DNA of 53,542 bases from Gammaproteobacteria bacterium (GCA_017302255.1 JAFLDV010000031.1:1-53542), one strand, 5' to 3'; counted from the stretch's first letter, positions 20,229 to 28,874 are shown. The notes: generated from the letters alone by a model not told the origin. Program-made: numbers and translations.

Positions 20229-22649
20229 ATGACGCAATCGGCAGTTACCAAAGTTCTTGAGCCAGTGATCCGTAAACTGGCGTTATCCAGAGAGCAACTC
20301 GGTCCGCAACTTGATGAAGCCTCGATCCAAGATGCGCTGGATGTCGCAGGTTACAGCAGTACTTTTATTGGTCAAGACCGCGCCAAAGCTGCGCTTGGTT
20401 TTGCCATTGGCATGGATATGCCTGGATATAACCTTTATGTGATGGGTGAGCCCGCACTTGGGCGCTTCACCTTAGTTCAAGAAATTTTGCAAACCGCAGC
20501 CAGCGAAAAGGAAACGCCAGAAGATTGGTGTTACCTCAACAATTTTGACGATGAGCGCACTCCTCAGACATTACGTTTGTTGCCTGGCGAAGGAAAGGTT
20601 CTGGTCAAAAAAATCGAAGCGCTAATTGATGAGCTGCTTGATACCTTCCCGGCAGCCTTTGATAACCCGGGTTATCAACGGAAGAAAAAAGCTATTCACG
20701 CCACCTTTGACAATAAGTATGAAGCGGCCATCGCCTTGGTTGAACGTAAAGCACTAGAAAAACAAGTTGTGCTTTATGAAGAAAATGGTGCGGTAAGCTT
20801 TTCTCCGGTTATCGACGGCAAACCACTGGATGATACGGAATTTGCTAATTTACCGGATGATAAACGTCAGTTTTTCTATGAATTAGTTGGTGAACTAGAA
20901 ACCATCCTCAATGAACAATTGCTCGAACTGCCGCAGTGGAAACGTGAATTGTCAGAGAACTTGCGGACGTTGCGCCGTGAGACTATCGAACAAGCCATTA
21001 AACCACTGCTGAAGCAACTCGAGCATGATTACGCCACCGAGCTTGGTATTTTGCGTTATCTACGCGAAATGAAGCCAGAATTAGTGAAAGCAGTTCTGGA
21101 ATTACTGCCGGAAGAATTAGAAACCGATAAAGCAGAAGAGCTTGATTTCCGTGGTATTTTTGTCAGTGACTTTGTGCCAAATGTACTAGTGCATCACGAA
21201 TTGATGTCTGGTGCTCCGATAGTGTTTGAAGCGAATCCTAGTTACGGCAATCTGTTTGGTCGGGTGGAGTATTCTTCTGCTCAGGGCAGTTTGTATACTA
21301 ATTACCGGATGATCCGGCCGGGCGCCTTACACAAAGCTAATGGCGGTTATCTGATTTTGGATGCTGACCGCTTATTAATGCAACCGCAGGTTTGGGATGC
21401 GCTAAAACTGGCGTTGAAAACCGGCGAAATCGTGATTGATACCCTCAGTGAACATGCCGTTACTAACTCAACCATCATTACGCCAAAAGCAATTCCGCTT
21501 AATGTCAAAGTGGTGTTGTTAGGCTCGCGGGATTTGTATTATTTAGTACAAGACGTCGATGATGAATTTAACGAACTGTTCCGGGTGCTCGCAGATTTTG
21601 AAGCCTATTTGCCATATAGCCCGCAAACGCTGAAATACATGTCACTGCAGTTGCAAGATCAAATTCAGCAGCTCGATGGTGGGCGTTTGACCGCATGCGG
21701 ATTAAAACAACTCTTGACCTTCAGTTTTCGCCAAGCTGAACACCAACGCAAATTGTCTGCACGTTTTGCCGATGTCTTAGAATTAGTTCGCGAAGCCTGT
21801 TACTACGCCAACCAACTTGGTGACGCCGAAGTTTCGGCAAAACACATTCAGTTAGCGCTTGATGGTAAACAATACCGCACTGGGCGTATCAGCGAGTCCT
21901 TCTTAGAAGACATTCAGGAAGGTCAAATTCTGATTGATACCGACGGTTATTCTGTTGGTAAAATCAATGGCTTAACTGTATTGGAAATCGGCGATACTGC
22001 ATTTGGTACCCCCGCGAGAATTTCTGCGACAGTGTATCCAGGGTCAAGTGGCGTGACCGATATTGAACGTGAAGTTGAGCTCGGTAAGGCCATCCATTCC
22101 AAAGGGGTAATGCTGTTAACTGGCTATTTGGGCGCAAAATACGCGCGCGAATTCCCGCTGACGTTATCGGCAAACATTGCGATGGAGCAGTCCTATGGCT
22201 TGATTGACGGCGATAGTGCTTCCTTGGCTGAAGTTTGTGCATTGATTTCGGCAATTTGTAACGTGCCCATCAAACAAAGCTTGGCGGTGACTGGCTCAAT
22301 TAACCAACATGGTCAGGTGCAAGCTATTGGTGGCGTAAATGAAAAAATCGAAGGATTTTTCCGCTTATGCCAAAGTCGCGGCTTAACAGGTCAACAAGGG
22401 GTGGTCATCCCAGCAAGCAACCAATTACATTTGGTGCTCCATGACGATGTGATAGCCGCCGTCTCAGCCGAACAATTCCACATCTATGTTGTGCGAACTG
22501 TCGATGAGGCACTTGAGCTGCTCACTGGGTTACAAGCTGGCGAGAAAAATGCCAAAGGCCAGTACCCGAAGAAAACTTTAAATGCATTAACTATGCAGCG
22601 CTTGTCACAAATTGCGGAGCTTGTAAACGGCTCTTCTGAGGATGAATAG
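20229..22649 (+). CDS. Lon-related AAA ATP-dependent protease (AAA_32/LonB-like)
   Basis: An 806-residue member of the Lon-related family with an inserted AAA region and a C-terminal Lon protease domain, probably cytoplasmic. The Lon dyad is visible as Ser in DGDSASLAEV and Lys in GGVNEKIEGF. GFAIGMDMPGYNLYVMGEPALGRFT (in parts, about 57-81) aligns with the family's N-terminal nucleotide-binding stretch. The Walker A lysine is replaced by Arg79 there, and I see no other canonical Walker A. Substrates are unknown. The ATG at 20229 has AGGAA upstream; a TTG two codons earlier is weaker. Three envelope-type genes follow with almost no gaps. Confidence 0.9.
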   Translation: MTQSAVTKVLEPVIRKLALSREQLGPQLDEASIQDALDVAGYSSTFIGQDRAKAALGFAIGMDMPGYNLYVMGEPALGRFTLVQEILQTAASEKETPEDWCYLNNFDDERTPQTLRLLPGEGKVLVKKIEALIDELLDTFPAAFDNPGYQRKKKAIHATFDNKYEAAIALVERKALEKQVVLYEENGAVSFSPVIDGKPLDDTEFANLPDDKRQFFYELVGELETILNEQLLELPQWKRELSENLRTLRRETIEQAIKPLLKQLEHDYATELGILRYLREMKPELVKAVLELLPEELETDKAEELDFRGIFVSDFVPNVLVHHELMSGAPIVFEANPSYGNLFGRVEYSSAQGSLYTNYRMIRPGALHKANGGYLILDADRLLMQPQVWDALKLALKTGEIVIDTLSEHAVTNSTIITPKAIPLNVKVVLLGSRDLYYLVQDVDDEFNELFRVLADFEAYLPYSPQTLKYMSLQLQDQIQQLDGGRLTACGLKQLLTFSFRQAEHQRKLSARFADVLELVREACYYANQLGDAEVSAKHIQLALDGKQYRTGRISESFLEDIQEGQILIDTDGYSVGKINGLTVLEIGDTAFGTPARISATVYPGSSGVTDIEREVELGKAIHSKGVMLLTGYLGAKYAREFPLTLSANIAMEQSYGLIDGDSASLAEVCALISAICNVPIKQSLAVTGSINQHGQVQAIGGVNEKIEGFFRLCQSRGLTGQQGVVIPASNQLHLVLHDDVIAAVSAEQFHIYVVRTVDEALELLTGLQAGEKNAKGQYPKKTLNALTMQRLSQIAELVNGSSEDE

Positions 22650-23288
22650 ATGGTTCGTACGTTATTTTTAGCAAGTGTTTTGGTTCTAACCGGTTGTTCT
22701 ACAGCGTATTACGCAGCGATGGAAAAAGTAGGCGTGCACAAGCGCGACATTTTGGTTGATCGTGTTGAAGAAGCCCGAGATGCGCAGGTGGAAAGCCAAC
22801 AAGAGTTTAAAGATGCGCTGGATGAGTTAAGTCAGTTGATCAAATTTCATGGTGGCGACCTGCAAAGCCGTTATGAAGCCTTATCAGCGCAGTATGAAGA
22901 CAGTAAAAAAGCTGCAGCCGAAGTATCAAGTCGGATAAGCAAAGTTGAGACTGTTGCCTTTGATTTGTTTGCTGAGTGGGAAACTGAGCTTTCGCAGTAT
23001 CAAAGCAAACAACTGCGGGCTGATAGCAAGAAAAAGCTGTTAGAGACCAAACGGCAATTCGATGCGTTGCTGCGGGTGATGCGTCGTGCGGAAAGTAAAA
23101 TGCCGCCAGTACTGCGTGTGCTTAATGATAATGTACTGTATTTAAAGCACAATTTAAATGCAAAAGCGGTTGGTGCTATTCAGGGTGAATTTGGCATGTT
23201 ACAGCAAGATGTGAATAGCTTAGTGTCGGAGATGAACAAAGCTATCGCAGAATCTAACCAATTTATTGCCACAATTAATCAGCAATAA
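22650..23288 (+). CDS. DUF2959 family lipoprotein
   Basis: A 212-residue DUF2959-type protein of unknown function. A short signal ends in LTGC (Cys16), giving a lipoprotein with the family's opening YYAAMEKVGVHKRDILVDRVEEA. The rest is predicted mostly helical and coiled-coil, rich in Glu, Lys, Gln and Ser. The ATG abuts the Lon-like stop directly, with GAGG just upstream inside the previous gene, and the stop shares bases with the next start (TAATG). This is tight operon packing. Confidence 0.88.
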   Translation: MVRTLFLASVLVLTGCSTAYYAAMEKVGVHKRDILVDRVEEARDAQVESQQEFKDALDELSQLIKFHGGDLQSRYEALSAQYEDSKKAAAEVSSRISKVETVAFDLFAEWETELSQYQSKQLRADSKKKLLETKRQFDALLRVMRRAESKMPPVLRVLNDNVLYLKHNLNAKAVGAIQGEFGMLQQDVNSLVSEMNKAIAESNQFIATINQQ

Positions 23289-24439
23289 TGGCTAGGTTCA
23301 AAGAAGCTAAACAGCCTTTGTTGTTTCGGGCTTTCGGGGTGATTTGGTCACTGTCTAAGTTCACATTTTGGCTGTTTATCGCTTTAGTGTTGCTTATCAA
23401 GCTCAGTGAGACTGGACAGTCGGCAAAATTCAAAGCTGCTGGCGAAAATCCGGATTTTAAGCAAATTGCAGATTTACTCGATGCCGGGCACGAGGCTCCA
23501 GCCTTGGCTTTTACTAAGCAGTTGCTAGCGAGCTCGACCGCGTTTTCGTCACTAGAACGCTGCTGGCTACTGCAGACTCAGGGTGAAATTTACCTCAAGC
23601 GTCGTCATCACCATTTAGCACGAGAGGCTGCAGATAGTTGTCTGGCACTTGATATTGCAGACAATCACCGATACGAGGTTCTCCAATGGCGAAATGATAT
23701 CCAGCAGCGAATCGATTCCCATCAACCAGAACGCTACTTATTCAAAAGTTATGTAAATCTGCGAGAAAGCGGTTTCGCAAAGCAAATGCAAGGTGAGATC
23801 GTCGTACTTTATATCTATTTAGAAGACAACTTGTGGCAAGGCTGGAGTGGTGCTCAGCGCTATATGATGCAGCAGTATATGGAGCAAGCGACACTTTGGT
23901 ATCAGCAGCAAGCCCAAGTATTTCAGCAGCCACCGCCAAAATTTGATGTGCACTATTATTATGTGCAAACGGGTCGCGGGATCAGTGCCAACTGGCTTAG
24001 GTCCGAACAATTTTTTGCTGATGCCGCCCCGTTGTTATTGGAACAGATGGGTTTCCGCAGTTGGCAGCAAATGCACAACTTAATGACCGGGAATGGCAAG
24101 AAACAGCTAGCGGTGATTTTTCACAGCAATCTTGAAGCACGATCTTTTGCGAGCAGTTGTCCAAAACAGTCAACTGACTGCAAGATTGAATACGTAATGC
24201 TGACTGAAGAAAGTTTGGTTGCCAATCGTTGGTTAGTTCCGCAAGTGCAGGCGCATGAAATGGCGCATTTGTTCGGCGCAGCAGATTTATACAATATTAG
24301 TGCGGCCAAAGATTATGCATCGACTGATTTGATGAATTATCTCAGCGCAGAATTACAGTACGCAGAAATTGCGCCAATTACAGCTTGGGCTATCGGTTGG
24401 GGACCAAAGCCGACTGCACCATTTGAACTAGAGGAGTAA
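23288..24439 (+). CDS. Membrane-anchored metzincin-like metalloprotease, unassigned
   Basis: 383 residues; I do not recognise a named family. A single hydrophobic segment at about 17-39 predicts an N-terminal membrane anchor, placing the bulk in the periplasm. TPR-like helices lie around 55-150. The C-terminal part has His323-Glu-M-A-His327-x-x-Gly330-x-x-Asp333, an exact HExxHxxGxxD zinc signature. DLMNY follows, with Met349 placed as a metzincin Met-turn. Cys291 and Cys298 could form a disulfide. The start overlaps the DUF2959 stop by one base. A DUF350-like gene follows 3 bases later. Proteolytic activity is inferred from motif only. Confidence 0.72.
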   Translation: MARFKEAKQPLLFRAFGVIWSLSKFTFWLFIALVLLIKLSETGQSAKFKAAGENPDFKQIADLLDAGHEAPALAFTKQLLASSTAFSSLERCWLLQTQGEIYLKRRHHHLAREAADSCLALDIADNHRYEVLQWRNDIQQRIDSHQPERYLFKSYVNLRESGFAKQMQGEIVVLYIYLEDNLWQGWSGAQRYMMQQYMEQATLWYQQQAQVFQQPPPKFDVHYYYVQTGRGISANWLRSEQFFADAAPLLLEQMGFRSWQQMHNLMTGNGKKQLAVIFHSNLEARSFASSCPKQSTDCKIEYVMLTEESLVANRWLVPQVQAHEMAHLFGAADLYNISAAKDYASTDLMNYLSAELQYAEIAPITAWAIGWGPKPTAPFELEE

Positions 24440-24442
24440 GTT

Positions 24443-24670
24443 ATGGAAATAACCACATTGCCACAAAACGTGCAATTTATGCTGATAAATCTGCTGTACG
24501 CAATAATCGCTTTATTGGTAAGCGTCGGAGCATTGATTTTAATAGATAAATTTCTGTATCGAAATATCGATTTTATTGCTGAAATTAAGGCTGGCAATAT
24601 TGCTGCAGCGATTTATCACTCCGTTTTGTTGATATTCATCGGATTTATCGTTGCATCGGCGATTAGCTAA
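24443..24670 (+). CDS. Small DUF350-like inner-membrane protein
   Basis: A 75-residue protein with two predicted membrane helices (about 12-35 and 56-74). Between them sits NIDFIAEIKAGNIAAAIYHS, which resembles one repeat of DUF350 (YjfL-type) proteins; those usually carry two such units in about 130 residues. Function unknown. GAGGAG (24431-24436) lies 6 bases before the ATG, inside the end of the metzincin-like gene, so it belongs to that operon. I see no strong terminator in the 41 bases after it. Confidence 0.8.
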   Translation: MEITTLPQNVQFMLINLLYAIIALLVSVGALILIDKFLYRNIDFIAEIKAGNIAAAIYHSVLLIFIGFIVASAIS

Positions 24671-24711
24671 GCATATGCTCAACGGCAGTCTGCCCAGTGT
24701 CGAGGTGTCTT

Positions 24712-25770
24712 TTGTCAGGCGAAAAATCAACAGTGAAACATGCAAAAAAGCATAATCTAAAATCAGTTGCCGAGTTGTTAGGCGTGTCAGTGGCGACAGT
24801 GTCTAATGCCTTTAATCGCCCTGATCAGTTGTCGCATGATTTACGGCGAAAAATTTTAGAGCAGTGTTCGACCATTGGTTACAGCGGTCCAAATGCGGCT
24901 GCGCGAAGTTTACGAACCGGAAAATCCGGCATTATTGCTGTGCTCTTAAGTGATACTTTGGAATACTCGGTAAGCGATCCGGTGGCCAATCAATTTGTCA
25001 AAGGCGTAGCGGAAACTCTGCAGCAACAAGGTCGGGATTTGCTGTTATTGTCGGGTAAACATAATCACCGCAGCAGCAGTGCAGAGGCTGTTCCAGATGG
25101 CTTTATCTTGTATGGATCGCCAAATAATCCTGAGCAGTTAGAACGAATTTTTCGCCAGCAAAAGCCAATGATCACTGTTGACTGTAATATCGCCGGTTTG
25201 CCTTCGGTAAACATCAATAACCTAAGCACAGCTCAACTCAGCGCAGAGCACGCTTTCAAGCGGATGCCCGGCAAAATTGCCGTGCTTGGACTTCGACTTA
25301 TTGAGTCTGACCGTGTTTGTCGTATCCAACCTCATGAGCTGTATGGCACCGAACAATCGGTATCTCGCCGGCGTCTTGAGGGTTACCTTGCTGCAGCTAA
25401 AGCCAATGGTCGAGAATTACCTGCCGAAGCAATCTGGCAAATTCCCGTAAACCAACATGATCTCGCGATGATGGCTGCGCGCGAAGCTCTGCAACAGGCT
25501 GAAAGGCCAAAAGTACTGCTGTGTATGAGTGACGTAATAGCGCTTGCCGCCATGATGGTTGCGCGTGAGTTGTCGATCCGCATTCCCGAAGATCTCGTTG
25601 TGGTTGGATTTGATGGCATTGATGAAGGCGAACGCAGTGTGCCGAGCTTAACGACAATCCATCAATATAGCGCGGAAAAAGGCCGTGTCGCAGCGAGTCG
25701 TTTGCTTGCCGGAGATCTCTCAGGTGATACTGAACTTGCTTGTGATTTGGTTGTTCGCGGGAGCTGTTAA
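24712..25770 (+). CDS. LacI family transcriptional regulator
   Basis: A DNA-binding repressor or activator of the LacI/GalR family. The N-terminal helix-turn-helix and hinge are visible in LKSVAELLGVSVATVSNAFNRPDQLS, followed by a periplasmic-binding-like sensor domain (GIIAVLLSDTLEYSVSDPVANQF to VVVGFDGIDEGERSVPSLTTIHQ). A TTG at 24712 is preferred because GAGG lies six bases upstream. GTG codons at 24697 and 24733 are alternatives; the frame has no suitable early ATG. No sugar transport or catabolic genes lie nearby, so ligand and targets cannot be guessed. Confidence 0.92.
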   Translation: MSGEKSTVKHAKKHNLKSVAELLGVSVATVSNAFNRPDQLSHDLRRKILEQCSTIGYSGPNAAARSLRTGKSGIIAVLLSDTLEYSVSDPVANQFVKGVAETLQQQGRDLLLLSGKHNHRSSSAEAVPDGFILYGSPNNPEQLERIFRQQKPMITVDCNIAGLPSVNINNLSTAQLSAEHAFKRMPGKIAVLGLRLIESDRVCRIQPHELYGTEQSVSRRRLEGYLAAAKANGRELPAEAIWQIPVNQHDLAMMAAREALQQAERPKVLLCMSDVIALAAMMVARELSIRIPEDLVVVGFDGIDEGERSVPSLTTIHQYSAEKGRVAASRLLAGDLSGDTELACDLVVRGSC

Positions 25771-25772
25771 TA

Positions 25773-26195
25773 GTGGCAGCTTACCAAGAGGCGTTGGGGC
25801 AGCACTATCAGCAAGTTTTGCAAAATTTTCCAGATCTCAAGCGCTTGGCTTTTGACGATAGCTCGTTGGCTAACGAACAAGACTATTATCTGTCCAATGA
25901 AGGTGGCAGTATCGAATGTACTTTAGACGAGCAGGGGTGTGTGAGTAGTCTTTTTGTCCAGTTTCACCTTGGCGCACCGGAAGTCTTCGATATCCACCAG
26001 CAAACTTCATTGTCGAGTTTGGTCCAACGATTTGGTCCGCCCATCGCGAAAGGTCGTGGTCGTCGAAGTGAAGTTTTTGGCTTTATTGGGGGCTGGGTTA
26101 AGTTTCAAGCTGGAGCGAGCTTTGTCCATCTTGAATTTGAGCCGACACAGCCTAGATTTAAAATGATGACGCTTATGATCAAGAATGTCGGTTAG
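25773..26195 (+). CDS. Hypothetical protein, immunity-like fold possible
   Basis: 140 residues starting at GTG, 2 bases after the LacI-type stop, with GGGAG upstream, so it is co-transcribed with the regulator. I do not recognise it firmly. The central and C-terminal pattern (LVQRFGPPIAKG, then GGWVKFQAG, FVHLEFEP and MMTLMI) resembles small proteins that act as cognate immunity proteins to bacteriocin or polymorphic toxins. No signal peptide or membrane helix is visible and no toxin gene is adjacent, so this stays a weak guess. Confidence 0.7.
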   Translation: MAAYQEALGQHYQQVLQNFPDLKRLAFDDSSLANEQDYYLSNEGGSIECTLDEQGCVSSLFVQFHLGAPEVFDIHQQTSLSSLVQRFGPPIAKGRGRRSEVFGFIGGWVKFQAGASFVHLEFEPTQPRFKMMTLMIKNVG

Positions 26196-26274
26196 TTAGG
26201 CGATGTGCCAACTCTACGCTTGATATCTCGTATCCATAAGACACTACTAGCTTCATAAATAGAGTTTAAATGTA

Positions 26275-26595
26275 ATGAGCAATCTGCAATTAGCGGTGAT
26301 TTATCGAGTTGAGCCTGGTTGTTTAGGTCCTGAAGGCGCTGCGCATATCGAAGGATTCTGCCAGTTTGCCCAACCGCTTGTTGCCGCTCATACCCCCGCA
26401 TTTATGCAATGGCAGTTACAGCCAAGGTTCGATAAAAAACTACCGGAAATGCAATGTGTGTTAGCTGGGAAAAACTTGACTGCCGAGCAAGCAGAACGGT
26501 ATTTTTCGCTGCAAGGCACCACAGCCGATGATTTGGAAGAACAGTTAAATTTCCAGTTAACCCATTTGATTGACCAATATTTTGGGCGTTGGTAA
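26275..26595 (+). CDS. Conserved hypothetical protein, 106 residues
   Basis: A small soluble protein beginning MSNLQLAVIYRVEPGCLGPEG, with no signal or membrane segment. It looks like a protein I recall in Shewanella- and Vibrio-type genomes without assigned function, but I cannot name the family. Codon use resembles its neighbours. It contains two cysteines at the start of the protein and PRFDKKLPEMQ in the middle. The ribosome binding site is weak (GAG about 12 bases upstream). It stands alone between two same-strand genes, with gaps of 79 and 139 bases. Confidence 0.72.
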   Translation: MSNLQLAVIYRVEPGCLGPEGAAHIEGFCQFAQPLVAAHTPAFMQWQLQPRFDKKLPEMQCVLAGKNLTAEQAERYFSLQGTTADDLEEQLNFQLTHLIDQYFGRW

Positions 26596-26734
26596 ACGTT
26601 ACTTGTCATCTAGCGATTTGCTGACCGAATTGCTTTAGCTTTGTTTTAGCGCAAAGTTTGAGGATGGGAAACAGACCGCTGAATATGATAGATTAATACA
26701 AATAACTTAATACTTGCCTTCGCGTGGAGAAGAT

Positions 26735-27271
26735 ATGTCCCAACCTCGTTACAACAAAGCCACTATCGCCATTCACTGGTTAACACTGTTATTGATGATT
26801 GCGGTTTACTGCACCATGGAATTTCGCAGCATGTTTGAACGTGGCAGCGAGCCAAGAGAGTTAATGAAAACAGTGCATTACATGTTAGGTCTGTCGATTT
26901 TCTTTCTGACCTTTCTGCGTCTGGCATTGCGCTTTAGTCAACCATACCCTGCGATTGAGCCAGCTCCGGCGGTTTGGCAACATAAGCTTGCGGCACTAGT
27001 CCACCTGGCCATTTACGCCTTTATGATTGCCATGCCATTGCTGGGTTGGTTAATTTTATCAGCCGAAGGTAAGGCTATCCCATTCTTTGGTTTGGAATTG
27101 CCAGCGTTGATGTCACCGAATGACGAAAGTGCCGAATTGTTTGAAGAAATTCATGAATTGGTCGCAACCGCTGGTTATGCATTATTAGGCTTGCATGCAG
27201 TTGCAGCTATTTTTCATCACCATATCGTAAAGGATAACACCTTGAAACGTATGAGCTTAAAGGGTTATTGA
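26735..27271 (+). CDS. Cytochrome b561 family protein
   Basis: A di-heme b-type inner-membrane cytochrome of the YodB/CybB type, passing electrons from quinol, possibly to superoxide or periplasmic acceptors. The ATG at 26735 gives 178 residues; GGAGAAG lies just upstream, whereas an earlier TTG lacks support. Four hydrophobic segments are seen. Candidate heme ligands are His14 (TIAIHWLT), His in KTVHYMLGL and the C-terminal histidines (GLHAVAAIFHHH). The C-terminal end overlaps the convergent solute-binding gene by 7 bases. Confidence 0.9.
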   Translation: MSQPRYNKATIAIHWLTLLLMIAVYCTMEFRSMFERGSEPRELMKTVHYMLGLSIFFLTFLRLALRFSQPYPAIEPAPAVWQHKLAALVHLAIYAFMIAMPLLGWLILSAEGKAIPFFGLELPALMSPNDESAELFEEIHELVATAGYALLGLHAVAAIFHHHIVKDNTLKRMSLKGY

Positions 27272-28038
27272 TACTCTGGACTGATGCTAAATTGTTTCAG
27301 CAGTTTCTGATAGTCACCGTTTTCATGTAACAAGCGTAAGCCGTGGTCAAGTGCTGCGGCTCGCGCTTTGTTTTCTAAATCATCCCGATTAAATGCCACG
27401 AAAATCTCGCTGATATAGTTGAGATTGCCACGGACTATTTGCAGGTCCTTACGCTTTAACCTTTCCAGATAATAATTCAGCACGTCGTCAAAAAATATTG
27501 CGAGATCAAGCTTGTCGTCATTAAGCAATGCCAGCAATTGTTCGTGATTTGAAACTTCGACTAATTGAAATCGTCCTTTATGTTCTTCAAATAAATCACC
27601 ATATTCATAGCCGAGAATAACGCCAACTATGGCTTTATCAGGAATGTCCGCCACGGATTGGTAGGATTTTGCCGTTTTAAAGTAATAAAAAGATGATGCC
27701 GCTTTGAATAATGGGATTTCGTGGAATAAAAACTTTTGTTTGGTACTGCGCTGGCGGGTGACATTCCAGCATCCGTTGGTAGTGTTATGTTCGGTGTAGT
27801 AGAGCGCGCGGGCATAAGGCACGGCAATGGTTTTAATTTGATAGCCAGCCAGTTTATAAGCGGCTGACACAATCGCCGTCGAAAGGCCGCGCCCACGCTC
27901 ATCAGAAAATGGTGGCCAGTTATCTTCGGCCGCAATGCTCACAACTTTGTCACTGGGTGCTGCAATTTGCTGTGCTGACGCTGCATAGGACAAAACTATC
28001 AGTAGGCCAACCAAAATCCGACAGCAAACTCTGAACAT
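27265..28038 (-). CDS. Periplasmic solute-binding protein, family 3-like
   Basis: A 257-residue exported protein with a signal peptide (about 1-22, cleavage near ASAQQ) and a family-3 extracellular solute-binding fold: VSIAAEDNWPPFSDERGRGLSTAIV at the front and GVILGYEYGDLFE in the second lobe. Such stand-alone proteins are common in Alteromonadales and often lack transporter partners; no permease or ATPase is nearby. The binding site is degenerate enough that I cannot propose a ligand. It is convergent with cytochrome b561. Confidence 0.85.
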   Translation of the reverse strand: MFRVCCRILVGLLIVLSYAASAQQIAAPSDKVVSIAAEDNWPPFSDERGRGLSTAIVSAAYKLAGYQIKTIAVPYARALYYTEHNTTNGCWNVTRQRSTKQKFLFHEIPLFKAASSFYYFKTAKSYQSVADIPDKAIVGVILGYEYGDLFEEHKGRFQLVEVSNHEQLLALLNDDKLDLAIFFDDVLNYYLERLKRKDLQIVRGNLNYISEIFVAFNRDDLENKARAAALDHGLRLLHENGDYQKLLKQFSISPEYQ

Positions 28039-28123
28039 GTTTACAACCCATTAAAGCGAATAGAGATTTAATATAAAGGATTTACTGTGTATTTGCAGTA
28101 TCGCATTAAAAAAACTCACAATG

Positions 28124-28152
28124 AAAAAGGCGTCTTAGAACGACGCCTTTTT
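28124..28152. terminator. Bidirectional intrinsic terminator
   Basis: AAAAAGGCGTC (28124-28134) and GACGCCTTTTT (28142-28152) pair around a 7-base loop with T-tracts on either strand. It sits 23 bases after the stop of the minus-strand glycine-zipper gene, which it most likely terminates. No plus-strand gene ends just before it. Confidence 0.88.
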
Positions 28153-28174
28153 AAATACTTTTCAATGATAAAGG

Positions 28175-28729
28175 TTATTTGCTAACAACCGCGTCGGCTT
28201 TGGCCACAGGAAGTACCTGATCATTTTGAATTAGCAACTGTTCGCCTGGCTTTTCACTCATGCGAATAGTTTTTAATTTACCGTCCAGCAGATATCGAAC
28301 ATCATAACCAACTAGTGTTGATTTTTTCTTTTGCACGGTGGTGCAAGTCTGTTTTGCTTGATTTTCAACATCCGAAGTTTGCATTTCCTTTTGCACTTGT
28401 TTCCCAGTATAGCCACCAGCCACAGCACCAATAACAGTCGCAACTTTCTTACCGTCGCCGCCACCTACCTGATTGCCAAGAACTCCACCGACTACGGCCC
28501 CGATCGCGGTCCCCGAAATCTGATGTTCATCTTTCACTGGTTTTTGCACCTGTACTTGCACGGTTTTACATTCTTCAACGGGCACCATCGTTTCTGCCAT
28601 TACCGCTTTAGTGCTGACAACTTCCGCATACTGCGGTTGTTGGTCCATGTAATGAAGACTTGCGACTGAACCCGCTGCCGTTACGCCAACAGCGCCGATG
28701 ATCACGCCAACTAACAAACCTTTATTCAT
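28175..28729 (-). CDS. Glycine-zipper 2TM domain protein
   Basis: A 184-residue envelope protein with an N-terminal hydrophobic signal/anchor (MNKGLLVGVIIGAVGV). A glycine-zipper segment follows (TAIGAVVGGVLGNQVGGGDG, then VATVIGAVAGGYTGKQV) of the Rick_17kDa/OmpA-like 2TM type. The C-terminal domain reads LVGYDVRYLLDGKLKTIRM. There is no lipobox Cys at the signal. The start at 28729 is favoured because GGAG lies 8 bases upstream; 12 more codons upstream are open but lack support. The precise role is unknown. A strong terminator follows. Confidence 0.87.
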   Translation of the reverse strand: MNKGLLVGVIIGAVGVTAAGSVASLHYMDQQPQYAEVVSTKAVMAETMVPVEECKTVQVQVQKPVKDEHQISGTAIGAVVGGVLGNQVGGGDGKKVATVIGAVAGGYTGKQVQKEMQTSDVENQAKQTCTTVQKKKSTLVGYDVRYLLDGKLKTIRMSEKPGEQLLIQNDQVLPVAKADAVVSK

Positions 28730-28874
28730 CTTAAACTCCAACAAGTCCGACTGACTTGTGGGCAAGGTATGATTTTTTTGCTGTATTTCAGCTGAACAAC
28801 ATCAGCGACAGTAAATTAACTCAGTCTGTTTGCTTGAAAACTAGGCGTTTCTTGCGCGATTGGCGAAATAACAA

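Noticed and set aside
24697-24711. GTG at 24697 as LacI start
   Set aside because: Without a ribosome binding site; TTG at 24712 has GAGG at a proper distance.
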